Shown piece by piece: positions 35,719-47,304 of a DNA stretch of 64,000 nucleotides. Origin of the DNA: an uncultured bacterium (GTDB lineage Bacteria > Planctomycetota > Phycisphaerae > Phycisphaerales > UBA1924); assembly GCA_903834785.1 (NCBI GenBank), contig CAILKP010000026.1, forward strand, positions 1 through 64,000, written 5' to 3'. Under the pieces are notes generated by a model. The model saw only the letters and a program-made list of their open reading frames with translations. It had not been told where the DNA came from and ran no database searches. Positions within the stretch are counted from its first letter, which is position 1. Every line of letters begins with the position of its first letter. Position numbers and translations under genes: made by a program.

Positions 35719-37593
35719 TTACCACACACACAACTCCCGCAGCGTGCGGCTGAGTGTTTCGGCGAAGCTCGCCTTGTTGCACAGGGCCGAGCCCAGCACA
35801 TCGCCGCGGAGTTCGTGCCGGGCCCGCTGCAGCGTGCCGAAGTCGCGGGCCAGTCGGGCGGCGGTGGCCACGTACTCGTCGGGCACGCGGGCCACCCAGT
35901 CTTCGCGGCCGATGAAGTGCAGGATCGACCCCGACACGCGGCACTGGTGCGGCGCGTTGTCCGGGCACAGCGTCACCACCGGCACGCCCATGCACAGGGC
36001 CTCGATCGTCGTCGTCGTGCCCGTGTACGGGAAGGTGTCCAGCGCGATGTCCACCTTGGCGTACTGGGCGAAGTGCTCGGCGTAGCTCTTCTGCCAGGGC
36101 ACAATCACCACGCGCGACGGGTCCACGCCGCGGCTGGCAAAGCGGCTGAGGGTGAACTTGGCCGTCGGTTCATCGCCCAGCGTGCTGGCCTTGAGCAGCA
36201 GTCGCGAGCCGGGGACTGCCTCCAGCACCCGGGCCATCAGGCTCACACAGCCATCGACAAGCTTGGGCAGCATGTTGAAGCTGCCGAAGGTCACGATGCC
36301 ATCGGGTGCTGAAAGCACCGGGGGTGGCGAAAGCTCCTCGATCCGCGGCATCTGCTCCGGCGGTTCGTAGAGCAGGAAGGGATGGGGCCGCCCCACCGCA
36401 TCGCGCAGTCGCACCAGGCGCTCGCTGTACCAGGCCTGCGGGTCGGCGGTAAAGCCCGGGGTCAGCGCCTCGGCAATGGTTGTGCCCGGCTCCGGGTCGG
36501 TCAGGTCATCGCTCAGGCGATAGTCCACCGCCGCACTGCCGGTGGTAAACGGGAAGCCCAGGAACGTGACTTGCACCGGGGCCGGGCGCCACAGCAGCAC
36601 GCCGGGCCGGGCGCCCTCGCTCAGGCCGTTGAGGTCCACCAGCACATCGGGCTCATCGGCGGCGATCTTCCGGGCCACCATCTCATCGGTCATGCGGATG
36701 GCCTCGCGCCAGTGCCAGCCCGCCTCCGCCACAGCTTCGCGCAGGCGCGTGTTCAGCCCGTCGCGCGTGACCATGGTGTCGTAGATGAACACGGTCAACT
36801 CGCTGCGCATAGCCGCCAGGGCCCGCAGCATGGGCAGGGCGAAGAAGCCGACGGAGTGACCGCGCAGGTCCGACGACATAATCCCCACGCGCAGCGGCCG
36901 CCCGCCGGCAAACGGTGCCACACCGGGCATGCCGCGGGCCCGCAGGGGCGTGCCGCCGCTGGCGGCAAACTCCGCGGCAACCACCTCCGCATGGCGGCGG
37001 CTGCGGGCCAGCTGCCCGGGCGGGCTGAGCGGGAGGCCGTAGCCGCCCGCGGCCCATTCCGAGAGCATGAGTTTGTCATCGGGGAACAGTGCCAGCACGC
37101 GGTCCCACGTGCGCATGGCCTCCTCGGCCCGGCCAGTCTCCAGCATCACCCCGGTCCGCCGCCGCAGCAGGATTTTGCTGTCTGGGTGCTTGGCCAGCCC
37201 CTCGGTCAGCACACGCTCGGCCTCACCGAAGGCACCCGCGGTCATCAGCCCGCCGGCGAAGTAGGCGTAGGCGGTTTCATGGTCGGGCAGCAGCTTGAAG
37301 CCGCGCTCCAGATGCCTGAGCGACTCGTCGAACTGGCCCTGGGTCTCCAGCACGCGGCCGTACTCACAGGCCAGGTCGCCCCGGTCCGGGGCCGCCTCCG
37401 TCGCGGCCTTGGCAAAGAAGATGCACTGCTCGGCCTCACCGCGATGTTCGTGCACGCTGCGCAGGAGGTTCAATACCTCGCAGTCGCCGGGCGCTGCACG
37501 ATACAACTGCCGCGCCTGGGCCAGCGCACCATCATGGTCGCCCCGGTTGAGCACTGCAAAAACCTGATCAATCTTGGCGGCAAAGCGTGACAT
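35719..37593 (-). CDS. TPR protein with OGT/SPINDLY-like (GT41) glycosyltransferase domain
   Basis: A 624-residue protein. The first 190 residues are TPR-like helical repeats (HDGALAQARQLYRAAPGDCE, CEYGRVLETQGQFDESLRHL). The rest matches the bacterial O-GlcNAc-transferase-like GT41 family: MSSDLRGHSVGFFALPMLRA, VLVDLNGLSEGARPGVLLWR, PAPVQVTFLGFPFTTGSAAV, VTFGSFNMLPKLVDGCVSL, and the donor site DIALDTFPYTGTTTTIEAL followed by GVPVVTL. It likely adds sugar to proteins. The ATG at 37593 begins the first helix. Neighbours do not suggest a substrate. Confidence 0.88.
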   Translation of the reverse strand: MSRFAAKIDQVFAVLNRGDHDGALAQARQLYRAAPGDCEVLNLLRSVHEHRGEAEQCIFFAKAATEAAPDRGDLACEYGRVLETQGQFDESLRHLERGFKLLPDHETAYAYFAGGLMTAGAFGEAERVLTEGLAKHPDSKILLRRRTGVMLETGRAEEAMRTWDRVLALFPDDKLMLSEWAAGGYGLPLSPPGQLARSRRHAEVVAAEFAASGGTPLRARGMPGVAPFAGGRPLRVGIMSSDLRGHSVGFFALPMLRALAAMRSELTVFIYDTMVTRDGLNTRLREAVAEAGWHWREAIRMTDEMVARKIAADEPDVLVDLNGLSEGARPGVLLWRPAPVQVTFLGFPFTTGSAAVDYRLSDDLTDPEPGTTIAEALTPGFTADPQAWYSERLVRLRDAVGRPHPFLLYEPPEQMPRIEELSPPPVLSAPDGIVTFGSFNMLPKLVDGCVSLMARVLEAVPGSRLLLKASTLGDEPTAKFTLSRFASRGVDPSRVVIVPWQKSYAEHFAQYAKVDIALDTFPYTGTTTTIEALCMGVPVVTLCPDNAPHQCRVSGSILHFIGREDWVARVPDEYVATAARLARDFGTLQRARHELRGDVLGSALCNKASFAETLSRTLRELCVW

Positions 37594-37659
37594 CTGGGCG
37601 GATGGTACCAGCGTGCTGGCGGCTGCCCCATTTCAATGCCTGAGACAGGGCAGTCCGGG

Positions 37660-37745
37660 CCACTGCGCAGCCGCCGCCCCTCTCCTCCGCGTTCCTCGCC
37701 TCTCCCCTCCGCGTCCTCCGCGTTCATCCTGCCGGCTGGTGCCCT
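37660..37745. repeat. Pyrimidine-rich interspersed repeat, copy 1
   Basis: CTCCGCGTTCCTCGCC and CTCCGCGTTCATCCTG are separated by more C/T tracts. Related copies occur at about 40590-40740 and 62090-62200, also between genes. Read on the other strand it translates to Asn-Ala-Glu-Asp-Ala-Glu-like phrases, which can give spurious gene calls. Confidence 0.5.
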
Positions 37746-37755
37746 CCGGCCCGCA

Positions 37756-38696
37756 TCACACCCGCACCATCTTGGCGAACTCCTTGTAGCGGGCATCGAG
37801 CTCGCCGCGCTTCAGGCGCTGGAGGCGGGTGAGGCTGAAGGATTCGATGTTGAAGCTGGCCACCACGGTGCCGTGGGCGATGGCCTGCTGGATGATCTCG
37901 AAGGTGGCGATGTTCTTGACCTTGCCGCCGCCGGGGCCGTTGTTGGCCTGGCTGGCGATGTAGCCCATCATGCCGCCGGCGAAGGTGTCGCCCGCGCCGG
38001 TGGGGTCAATCACGTCCTCGGCCGGGTACGCCGGCAGCATGGCGATGCCGTCGCGGTGGGCGATCAGGCAGCCGTGCTCGCCCTTCTTGACGATGACGAA
38101 CTTCGCGGGTGGTCCTTGAGCATCTGCCGCGCCGCGGTGACCGGGTTCTTCTTGCCGGTGAACTGCTCGGCCTCGTCGTAGTTCAGCACCAGCCCGTCGA
38201 CCTGGTGCATCAGGGCCGAGAGTTCCTTCTTGGCCGTGGTGATCCACAGGTCCATCGTGTCGGCCACAGCGATGCGGCGGTTGGGCAGCTGGCTGAGCAT
38301 GTCCATCTGCACGCCCGGGTGGCTGTTGGCCAGGAAGACGATCTCGCTGTCCTTGAAGTCCTCGGGGATCGCCGGCGGCTTTTCCATCAGCACGCCCAGC
38401 TCGGTGAACAGCGTCTTGCGGCTGTTCATATCCGCCGAGTATTCACCGCCCCAGCGGAAGGTCTTGCTGCCCTGGCGCGTCTCCAGCCCGGCGGCATCAA
38501 TCCCGCTGAAGCCCTTGAGCACATCGGCGTACTGGCGGTCAAAGTCCCCGCCCACGGCCGCGACGATTCGCACCGGGCCATGGAAGCTCGCCGCCGCGGC
38601 GAAGTAGGTGCACGACCCGCCGAGCACGTTCTCCGCCGATCCGGTCGGGGTTTTGATGGTGTCGATGCCGATAGTGCCGGTGCAGATCAATGCCAT
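37756..38696 (-). pseudogene. PfkB-family sugar/nucleoside kinase, interrupted by one frameshift
   Basis: The two reading frames together make one PfkB/ribokinase-like kinase. The first (38696 to about 38105) gives MALICTGTIGIDTIKTPTG, NVLGGSCTYFAAAASFHGPV and VDGLVLNYDEAEQFTGKKNP, ending in nonsense after LKDHP. The second frame resumes with AKFVIVKKGEHGCLIAHRDG and holds the catalytic motif DVIDPTGAGDTFAGGMMGYI to the stop at 37756. One base is missing near 38103-38115 (CACCCGCGAAG). No slippery heptamer is visible there, so this is a recent mutation or a sequence error rather than programmed shifting. All other family residues are intact. Confidence 0.85.
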
Positions 38697-39107
38697 AGGG
38701 GGACAGGTTACGAGGGCGGGGGGGGCCGATCAACCGGTGGGGGCGGTTGGGCGGTGGAGATGAGGTGGGTGTTCAAGGGCGTCGGATCGACGGTGAATCC
38801 GCCCCCGGCCCCGCAAGGGGCCGCGGCATGTAGCCACGGGTGAAGCACCGGCGCGGCGCAGCCCGCCGATGCGGAACCCGTGGAGGAGTGGGGATGGTCT
38901 GAACTGCCCCGGCAGGGGCAGAGGGGTCTCGATACGTGGCAGTTTCATGCGTTGATTCGCATTCCTCCGCCCCAGCCGGGGCGGGGCTGCTGTGCGTCCG
39001 GGCTCCACGGGTTGCGCTGCGCTCCACCCGTGGCTACAGCCCGTCGCCCCGTTCGGGGCGACTGTGATGTAACCGGCAGTGGGGCCGCTCAGCACGTCCG
39101 TTTTTTC
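38697..39107. repeat. Cluster of planctomycete-style palindromic repeats
   Basis: No gene seen. Six hairpins: CGGCCCC/GGGGCCG (38806-38823), CCACGGGT...ACCCGTGG (38834-38883), CTGCCCC/GGGGCAG (38904-38921), CGCCCC/GGGGCG (38968-38983), a second CCACGGGT...ACCCGTGG (39005-39033) and GTCGCCCC/GGGGCGAC (39043-39062). The two CCACGGGT pairs are in opposite settings, one preceded by GTAGC and the other followed by GCTAC, so the cluster is itself roughly an inverted repeat. Confidence 0.7.
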
Positions 39108-39479
39108 TCACCCGCCCGCACTGTGCAGCGCAATGCAGTTGCCCTCGCTGTCGGCGAACTCGGCGACGAAGCCGTGCTCGCCGATGGAGCTTTTCGGATA
39201 CAGCACGCGGCCGCCGGCGGCCACGGCGCGGTCCAGCACGGCCATGATGTCCGTGACGGCGAAGTACACGCGGCAGCCCTGGGTGCCCGGCACGTAGCTT
39301 TCGCCGCGGGCCAGTGCGCCCGTCGCGCCAGAGTTCTCCGGATCGGCCGGGAAGAAGGCCATCTGGTTGCCGTCGACCTCGGCGGGTTCCAGCGTGATCA
39401 GGAATACGGCCTGGTAGAACGCGATGGCCCGCGGCATGTTGCTGACTGGAATCTCGAAGTATCTGACAACCGGTGTCAT
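39108..39479 (-). CDS. VOC (glyoxalase/bleomycin-resistance-like) family protein
   Basis: A 123-residue single VOC domain. It begins RYFEIPVSNMPRAIAFYQAVF, the usual start of these metal-dependent folds, and ends HGFVAEFADSEGNCIALHS, including the Glu position that often binds metal. The middle (GCRVYFAVTDIMAVLDRAV) fits the second beta-alpha-beta repeat. The substrate cannot be assigned; this subfamily (YdcJ/PhnB-neighbour like) is mostly uncharacterised. The ATG at 39479 has a perfect AGGAGG eight bases upstream. The longer frame is discarded. Confidence 0.88.
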   Translation of the reverse strand: MTPVVRYFEIPVSNMPRAIAFYQAVFLITLEPAEVDGNQMAFFPADPENSGATGALARGESYVPGTQGCRVYFAVTDIMAVLDRAVAAGGRVLYPKSSIGEHGFVAEFADSEGNCIALHSAGG

Positions 39480-39507
39480 GCCATCCTCCTGCGGTTCCAG
39501 CCGCGGC

Positions 39508-39972
39508 TTACTTGCGTTTGGTCGTGGGCTTGCGTTTGGCGGTGGTCTTTCGCTTGGCCGCCGCTTTGTGCTTGGTGGTGGGCTTGGTGGTGGACTTGCC
39601 CTTGGTCGTTGGCTTGCGATTGCCGGCGGGCGTGCGCTTGGTACTGGCCTTGCGTTTCGTGCCGGCCTTCGGCTTCGCCTTGGCCTTCGCGGCTGCCGCA
39701 TCAAAGTCCGCCTGCGTGCGCGACTTGCCCTGGCGGTGCACGATGCGGAACTGCATGGCGTTGATCTTGTACGCCAGCAGGTATTCCTCGCCGGGCTTTG
39801 CGGTTTTCTCCGCCCATTTCAGTGCGGCCTGCTCGGTGTCCACATCGGCAGGGATGCCCTCAAGGGCCAGCACCATCTGCCGCGCCGGCAGCAGCAGCGT
39901 GGGGATGTAGTCCTCAAAGCCATCTTCCGCGATGATCTGCTTGGTCAGTTCAGCGAACGCAGCAATATCCAA
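39508..39972 (-). CDS. Small helical protein with histone-H1-like basic tail
   Basis: A 154-residue protein. The first 90 residues form a folded domain of unknown family (AELTKQIIAEDGFEDYIPTL, EQAALKWAEKTAKPGEEYLL, MQFRIVHRQGKSRTQADFD). The last 60 are almost only Lys, Arg, Thr, Ala and Pro in repeats such as KRKPTTKRK and TTKHKAAAKRKTTAKRK. That resembles eukaryotic H1 or bacterial Hc1-type tails and would bind nucleic acid. It lies 28 bases upstream of the VOC gene on the same strand. Function unknown; a nucleic-acid-associated role is inference. Confidence 0.7.
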   Translation of the reverse strand: MDIAAFAELTKQIIAEDGFEDYIPTLLLPARQMVLALEGIPADVDTEQAALKWAEKTAKPGEEYLLAYKINAMQFRIVHRQGKSRTQADFDAAAAKAKAKPKAGTKRKASTKRTPAGNRKPTTKGKSTTKPTTKHKAAAKRKTTAKRKPTTKRK

Positions 39973-40047
39973 GTCATACCTCCGGGTGTGGAGAACGTTC
40001 GAGATCGCTTGCCGCTGCGGCCACGTGCCGCGGCATTCGTTGTCGCA

Positions 40048-40530
40048 TCAACTCTCTGGCTCCTGCTCCAGCAGCACCTTCATCCTCCGGATGATCGCCG
40101 TCAGTAGGCCTTCCTGAAACATCGCCTCAAGTGTTCCCTCGGAGAATCGGTCGGCCCGCGATGCGGCCGTGAGGATCTTGGCCAGCAGCGTGGCATCGGC
40201 CGCGGCGATCCACTCCAGCGCGTCGGGGTCGTTGATTCGCTGGCCCTCCGGCCAATGGTGCCAGACAAAGTCGCTGATCACCCAGCCGTAGCTGTACGCC
40301 CGGCTCAGGTACGCATAAACGAGCGGGCACGGTCCTTCCGGTGCCTGTCGATCCGGCGGATCGTGCGGATCTTCAGACCCTGGCCATGGCTTGATGTAGC
40401 CCTCGGCCACCAGATCCGGCCCCCGCCATGTTGCAGCGGGCCCCTCCATCGCCGGCATCAGCGCGACCATGACCTCCAGCCGCCGCCGAAGTGGAATCTG
40501 CCCCGCTTGTTCCCAGGTAAGAAAGGCCAT
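40048..40530 (-). CDS. DUF6508-like protein
   Basis: A 160-residue protein of unknown function. The C-terminal half (ISDFVWHHWPEGQRINDPDA, AADATLLAKILTAASRADRF, SEGTLEAMFQEGLLTAIIRRM) resembles DUF6508, a family of stand-alone domains with the Trp-x-x-Trp and Arg-x-x-Arg-Phe-x-Glu-Gly pattern. I match it from memory of the family and have moderate confidence. The ATG at 40530 is chosen; the open frame extends into low-complexity C/T-rich sequence that is not coding. Confidence 0.65.
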   Translation of the reverse strand: MAFLTWEQAGQIPLRRRLEVMVALMPAMEGPAATWRGPDLVAEGYIKPWPGSEDPHDPPDRQAPEGPCPLVYAYLSRAYSYGWVISDFVWHHWPEGQRINDPDALEWIAAADATLLAKILTAASRADRFSEGTLEAMFQEGLLTAIIRRMKVLLEQEPES

Positions 40531-40589
40531 GAATGGCACTGTACCCGCCATCTCACCCCGCGTGCAGCTGCGTTCCCCTCCTCCCTCGC

Positions 40590-40745
40590 GACTCGCGACT
40601 CGAGTCTCACGACTCCTCCTCCCCCGCATCCCCGCATTCATCCTGTCGATCCTGTCCATCCATGTTCCATTCTTCCTCTCCCCGCCTTTCTCCGGTCCTC
40701 TGGTCCTCTGCGTGAGCCATTCTTCTGCCTTCCCCTCCCCCTCGC
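40590..40745. repeat. Pyrimidine-rich interspersed repeat, copy 2
   Basis: C/T-rich phrases such as CCCGCATTCATCCTGTCGAT and GGTCCTCTGGTCCTCTGCGT lie between the divergent DUF6508-like gene and the next plus-strand gene. They relate to the copies at 37.7 and 62.1 kb. Promoters for both genes must lie in or beside it. Confidence 0.4.
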
Positions 40746-40783
40746 GTCTCGCGACTCCCCCCAAGCCCCGATACCGTCTCCCC

Positions 40784-41632
40784 GTGTCCAGCGACCCTTC
40801 CTCAACCCCCGACCCCGTCACGCTCAGTTCCTGGTCCATGCTGCTGGCCAAATGGGTCGAGCTTGCCCAGGCCTCCGTCGCGTTTCCCAAGACGGCCGAT
40901 GGTGACCGCTGGCGTGCTGCCGTGCCCGCCATCATCGGGCTGCAGGCCGTGGCCTGTGCGCTGGGCGAGGTCGACACGATTCCCGAGTCTGAACGCGGCA
41001 TCGCCATCGACCGGGCCGAGGTGCTCACGCGCACGCACGTGGCCCAGTTGCACGGCCTGTGGCGGGGCGAGCCGCTGCCCGAACTGCTGGCCGAGCTGAT
41101 CGCCGATGCCCGCCGTGCGGCACACGCCGCTCGCCACAGCGGGCTGGCCATCACGGTTGTTGCCGGGGTGGCAACGGTTCGCTCGGCCCAGGATGCCGCG
41201 GCAGTGGGGGGCTCACTGGTGGCGGCAGGTTTCTCCGGCACGCTGTGGCTTGCCGCACCGGGCGTGGCGATTGGCCCGGGGTCGGTGGTTGGCTTTGTGC
41301 GCAACATCCGCGGCGGCGCGCCAGGGCCGGCGTTTCACCCGCGGTTGCGCGAGATCATCGGTGCGGCACTGATGCCATCGGGTGAGAGTCCGGTCGAACT
41401 TGCCTTCGAGCCCGTGCCCGAGATGCTGCAGGTCTACCGGACGAGTGAGGAGCCGGAGGACGGCACCGGCACCGGACCGGTGCTGACTGACCGGCTCGTG
41501 CGATTTGATGCGGAGCTGCCGCCCGGCCGCCCGCTGCTGGTGGCCGTGCTGGATGCCGGGCAGCCGGTGCCGCCGCCGTCGCCGCTGCTGTATGGCGGGC
41601 TCGGCGTTCCGGCGGTGCGGGTGCAGCGGTAG
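40784..41632 (+). CDS. Hypothetical protein, 282 residues
   Basis: No family recognised. The first 130 residues are helical (SWSMLLAKWVELAQASVAFP, IIGLQAVACALGEVDTIPES, ELLAELIADARRAAHAARHS); the rest is beta-rich with Gly/Pro turns (LWLAAPGVAIGPGSVVGFVR, RPLLVAVLDAGQPVPPPSP). There is no signal peptide or membrane segment, so it is probably cytoplasmic. Codon use and GC agree with neighbouring genes. I start it at the GTG at 40784; the upstream open frame runs through repeat-like C/T-rich sequence. It converges with the peroxiredoxin gene. Confidence 0.6.
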   Translation: MSSDPSSTPDPVTLSSWSMLLAKWVELAQASVAFPKTADGDRWRAAVPAIIGLQAVACALGEVDTIPESERGIAIDRAEVLTRTHVAQLHGLWRGEPLPELLAELIADARRAAHAARHSGLAITVVAGVATVRSAQDAAAVGGSLVAAGFSGTLWLAAPGVAIGPGSVVGFVRNIRGGAPGPAFHPRLREIIGAALMPSGESPVELAFEPVPEMLQVYRTSEEPEDGTGTGPVLTDRLVRFDAELPPGRPLLVAVLDAGQPVPPPSPLLYGGLGVPAVRVQR

Positions 41633-41650
41633 GGTCGCGGCCGCGGGCCG

Positions 41651-42352
41651 TTACTTGCGGCCGGCCTTCCTGGCGACCTTCTTGACCGTCTTCTTCGCGG
41701 CCGGCTTCCTGGCGGTCTTCTTGGTCACCTTCTTGGCGGCCGTGCTCGCCTTCGCGGAGGCCTTCTTGGCCACCTTCTTCGCGGCCTTCCTGGCCGGCTT
41801 CTTGGCCGCCGCTGCGGCTCCGGCGGCAACCTCACTGCCACTGACGATCGCGCGGCCGGGCTTGCCCGCCTTCAGGTCCTCCAGCGCGGCGAGCACTTCT
41901 TGGGCGTGAACATCAACCTTCACGTTGTCGATCCGGGTGTGCACCTTGCCGGCACCGTCGAGGATGTAGGTCGTCCGCAGCACGCCCCAGTAGCTGCGGC
42001 CGTACATGCTTTTTTGGCCCCACACGCCGTACGCGTTGATCGTCGCCGGCACACCATCAGCGGCGGGCACATCACCGACGAGCGGGAAGCTCAGCTTGAA
42101 CTTGTCGGCAAAGCGGGCGATCGGCTTGGTCGCATCGGGGCTGATGCCGATCACCGCGGCACCGAGGTTGGAGAGCCGGGGCAGCGACTCATTCAGGGCG
42201 CAGGCCTGCGTGGTGCAGCCGGGGGTATCGGCCTTGGGGTAGAAGTACAGCACCACCGGCTTGCCGCGGAGATTGGCCAGCGAGATCGGCTGGCCGTTCT
42301 GGTCCGGCAGGGTGAAGGCGGGTGCGGCGGTTCCTACATCAATCAGCGGCAT
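41651..42352 (-). CDS. Peroxiredoxin (BCP/AhpC-TSA type) with histone-H1-like tail
   Basis: Residues 1-165 are a thiol peroxidase of the bacterioferritin-comigratory-protein type: AAPAFTLPDQNGQPISLANL, then YFYPKADTPGCTTQACALNE with the peroxidatic Cys in PGCT and a second Cys five residues on. The enzyme reduces hydroperoxides. The last 65 residues are an extension of Lys/Ala/Pro repeats (AAKKPARKAAKKVAKKASAK ... VKKVARKAGRK) as in H1-like proteins, so the enzyme may be held on DNA and protect it. The ATG at 42352 has AGGAG at good spacing; a GTG two codons earlier is too close to it. Confidence 0.9.
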   Translation of the reverse strand: MPLIDVGTAAPAFTLPDQNGQPISLANLRGKPVVLYFYPKADTPGCTTQACALNESLPRLSNLGAAVIGISPDATKPIARFADKFKLSFPLVGDVPAADGVPATINAYGVWGQKSMYGRSYWGVLRTTYILDGAGKVHTRIDNVKVDVHAQEVLAALEDLKAGKPGRAIVSGSEVAAGAAAAAKKPARKAAKKVAKKASAKASTAAKKVTKKTARKPAAKKTVKKVARKAGRK

Positions 42353-42421
42353 ACTCACGCTCCTGGTGTTGGTTGTTGCGTCAAAATGGTACTGACCGAC
42401 CGGCGCTGCGGTTCGGATCAG

Positions 42422-43693
42422 TTAGTTCATCGCCCGTGACCGCAGGTTGTCCAGCACGTTCATGTAGTTGATGTACGCGTCGTACGGGCTTTCGTACGGG
42501 CTGAAGTACTTGTGCACATCGCCGTCAGCCCAGTACTTGGTGCTCATGTAGTAGAAGTGGTCGCTGGTCGTCAGCCGGCGCCAGTCCTCCACCAGCAGCC
42601 GGGCCTGGCGCATCGCGTTCTCATCGCCGGCCGCCTCGGCCTGCTGCAGCCGCTGCTTGGCCAGGCGCTCGAGCCGGAAGACCTCGTTAAGCGCGTTGCT
42701 CTGCATCGCGTTGCCCAGCCACGCCGACAGGTCGCGCTCGGTATCAGCCCACGAGATCATGTGCGGCACGTCGTAGCTGCCCACGGTGTCGTGCTTGAGC
42801 AGCGCCTCAGTCGGCGTCATGAAGTCGTTCTGGCCGGGGTTCATGCCGAAGATCTTCTCCGGCATGACCTCCAGGAACTTGAAGATGCCCGTGTCGGCGT
42901 TCTGATGCTCGCCGAAGGTCTCGTAGTCCATGAACAGGTTGCAGACGTACCCGTTGCCGTTGATGTTGTTGACCCACTCGGCAAACCGGTCGGCCGTCAG
43001 CGGATACTCCGCCCAGGCGCGGTTGCTGAACCGGAAGGCGATGTCATCGCTGAGCCGGTAGTTCTTGAGCATCATGGCAAACGGTTTGCCCGAGGCCGTC
43101 ATGCCCGTGTGGGGCGGACGGTACAGGAAGTTGGGCGAGCGATAGCCCAGGTGCCAGTCCGTGCCCTCACAGATGGCTCCCAGGAACCGCGGCTTGTCCG
43201 CATCGGCGCCCGTCCCCGGCATCGTGCTGACGTAGTGCGCCAGGTCGTTGTTGTAGATCAGTTCCGTGTTGCGGAAGACCCGCGGCGTCTGGCCGAACAG
43301 CTCCTGGATCTTGGCCGTGTGCTTGTCGACCTGCGTGGCGAACTCCTCGCGTGAGTACAGGAAGCTCAGCGAGTGGTAATAGGTCTCGGCGATGAACTCG
43401 CAACAGCCCGTCTGAGCCAGTTGCTTAAACAGTTCCAAGACGTCTGGTGTATATTCAGCAAACTGCTCGAGCACCGTCCCCGTCAGCGAGAAGCTGACTT
43501 TGAACTTGCCGTCGTAGCGCTTGATCAGGTCGAGCAGAATCTTGGTCGCCGGGCGGTAGCAGTTATCTGCGACCTTGCGGCAGAGCTGGGCGTTCTTCTC
43601 GGTATCGAAGTAGAACGGATCAGAGTCAAAGACCGAGTACCGCCGCAGGCGGTAGGGCTGGTGAACCTGAAAATAGAACACAACTGAGGCCAT
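42422..43693 (-). CDS. Glycoside hydrolase family 57 amylase-type protein
   Basis: A 423-residue GH57 enzyme, a family of alpha-amylases and glucan-transferring enzymes with a (beta/alpha)7 barrel. The N-terminal VVFYFQVHQPYRLRRYSVFD contains the conserved HQP. The nucleophile Glu is in CEFIAETYYHSLSFLYSREE, and the acid/base Asp is in LFMDYETFGEHQNADTGIF. Intracellular, since no signal peptide is present. It probably acts on glycogen or maltodextrins. The open frame continues to 43807, but the ATG at 43693 with GGAG upstream fits the family start. Confidence 0.92.
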   Translation of the reverse strand: MASVVFYFQVHQPYRLRRYSVFDSDPFYFDTEKNAQLCRKVADNCYRPATKILLDLIKRYDGKFKVSFSLTGTVLEQFAEYTPDVLELFKQLAQTGCCEFIAETYYHSLSFLYSREEFATQVDKHTAKIQELFGQTPRVFRNTELIYNNDLAHYVSTMPGTGADADKPRFLGAICEGTDWHLGYRSPNFLYRPPHTGMTASGKPFAMMLKNYRLSDDIAFRFSNRAWAEYPLTADRFAEWVNNINGNGYVCNLFMDYETFGEHQNADTGIFKFLEVMPEKIFGMNPGQNDFMTPTEALLKHDTVGSYDVPHMISWADTERDLSAWLGNAMQSNALNEVFRLERLAKQRLQQAEAAGDENAMRQARLLVEDWRRLTTSDHFYYMSTKYWADGDVHKYFSPYESPYDAYINYMNVLDNLRSRAMN

Positions 43694-44054
43694 AGCGGCT
43701 CCTGCAATCCGTGCAGAACGTCCGGCGACCGATCGAACGCCGCAAAGTCGCGTGCCGCCCGGGTCCTCTGCCGGAACCGTCGATGGTACCTGCTCCGGGG
43801 GAGCCACGCCGCTGCAAAGTGGGCCTTCACGGGGCGTTTAATAGGTGTAAACACGTACCTTTGTTGGCAAGGCTGAAGCGCCGGCACCCGCCGCGGGGGT
43901 GTCGGTTCATCTTCCGGGACTGGGGGTTCCACTAGGTACGAGTGCCTTGAGCGTGTCGAACGTGCCGCCGCTTGCCACTCCGTGCAACTCGCTGTTCACA
44001 CTCTGTCCGGTCCCCGGCAGCCGCCCGCCTCTCCCCTCGCCCCTTCCTCCCACC
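43694..44054. other. Gap between gyrB 3' end and the GH57 gene
   Basis: It should hold the gyrB terminator and GH57 promoter. GGCACCC...GGGTGTC-type pairing near 43882-43902 is a candidate hairpin, and an AT-richer stretch (TTTAATAGGTGTAAACACG) lies at about 43837-43856. I cannot place a promoter with confidence and see no gene. Confidence 0.35.
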
Positions 44055-47185
<3,131 letters not shown>

Positions 47186-47250
47186 CGCCTCACCACAACG
47201 CCCGAATCTTGATCGTCTCCGGCACCTTCCGGAGCCCCTCCATCATCGCC
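47186..47250 (-). pseudogene. Duplicated fragment of the serA 3' end
   Basis: This stretch repeats, with scattered mismatches, the last codons and stop of serA at 48568-48632. In the minus frame it still reads MMEGLRKVPETIKIRALW-stop against the real IVEGLRKMPETIKIRALW-stop. It is in the same orientation as serA, about 1.38 kb further on, and encloses an AT-richer island between the two copies. Confidence 0.85.
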
Positions 47251-47304
47251 GGGCCGTCGGTCGCCCACACCCGGGCACCCGATGATCGGGGCCACCGGAG
47301 TGAC

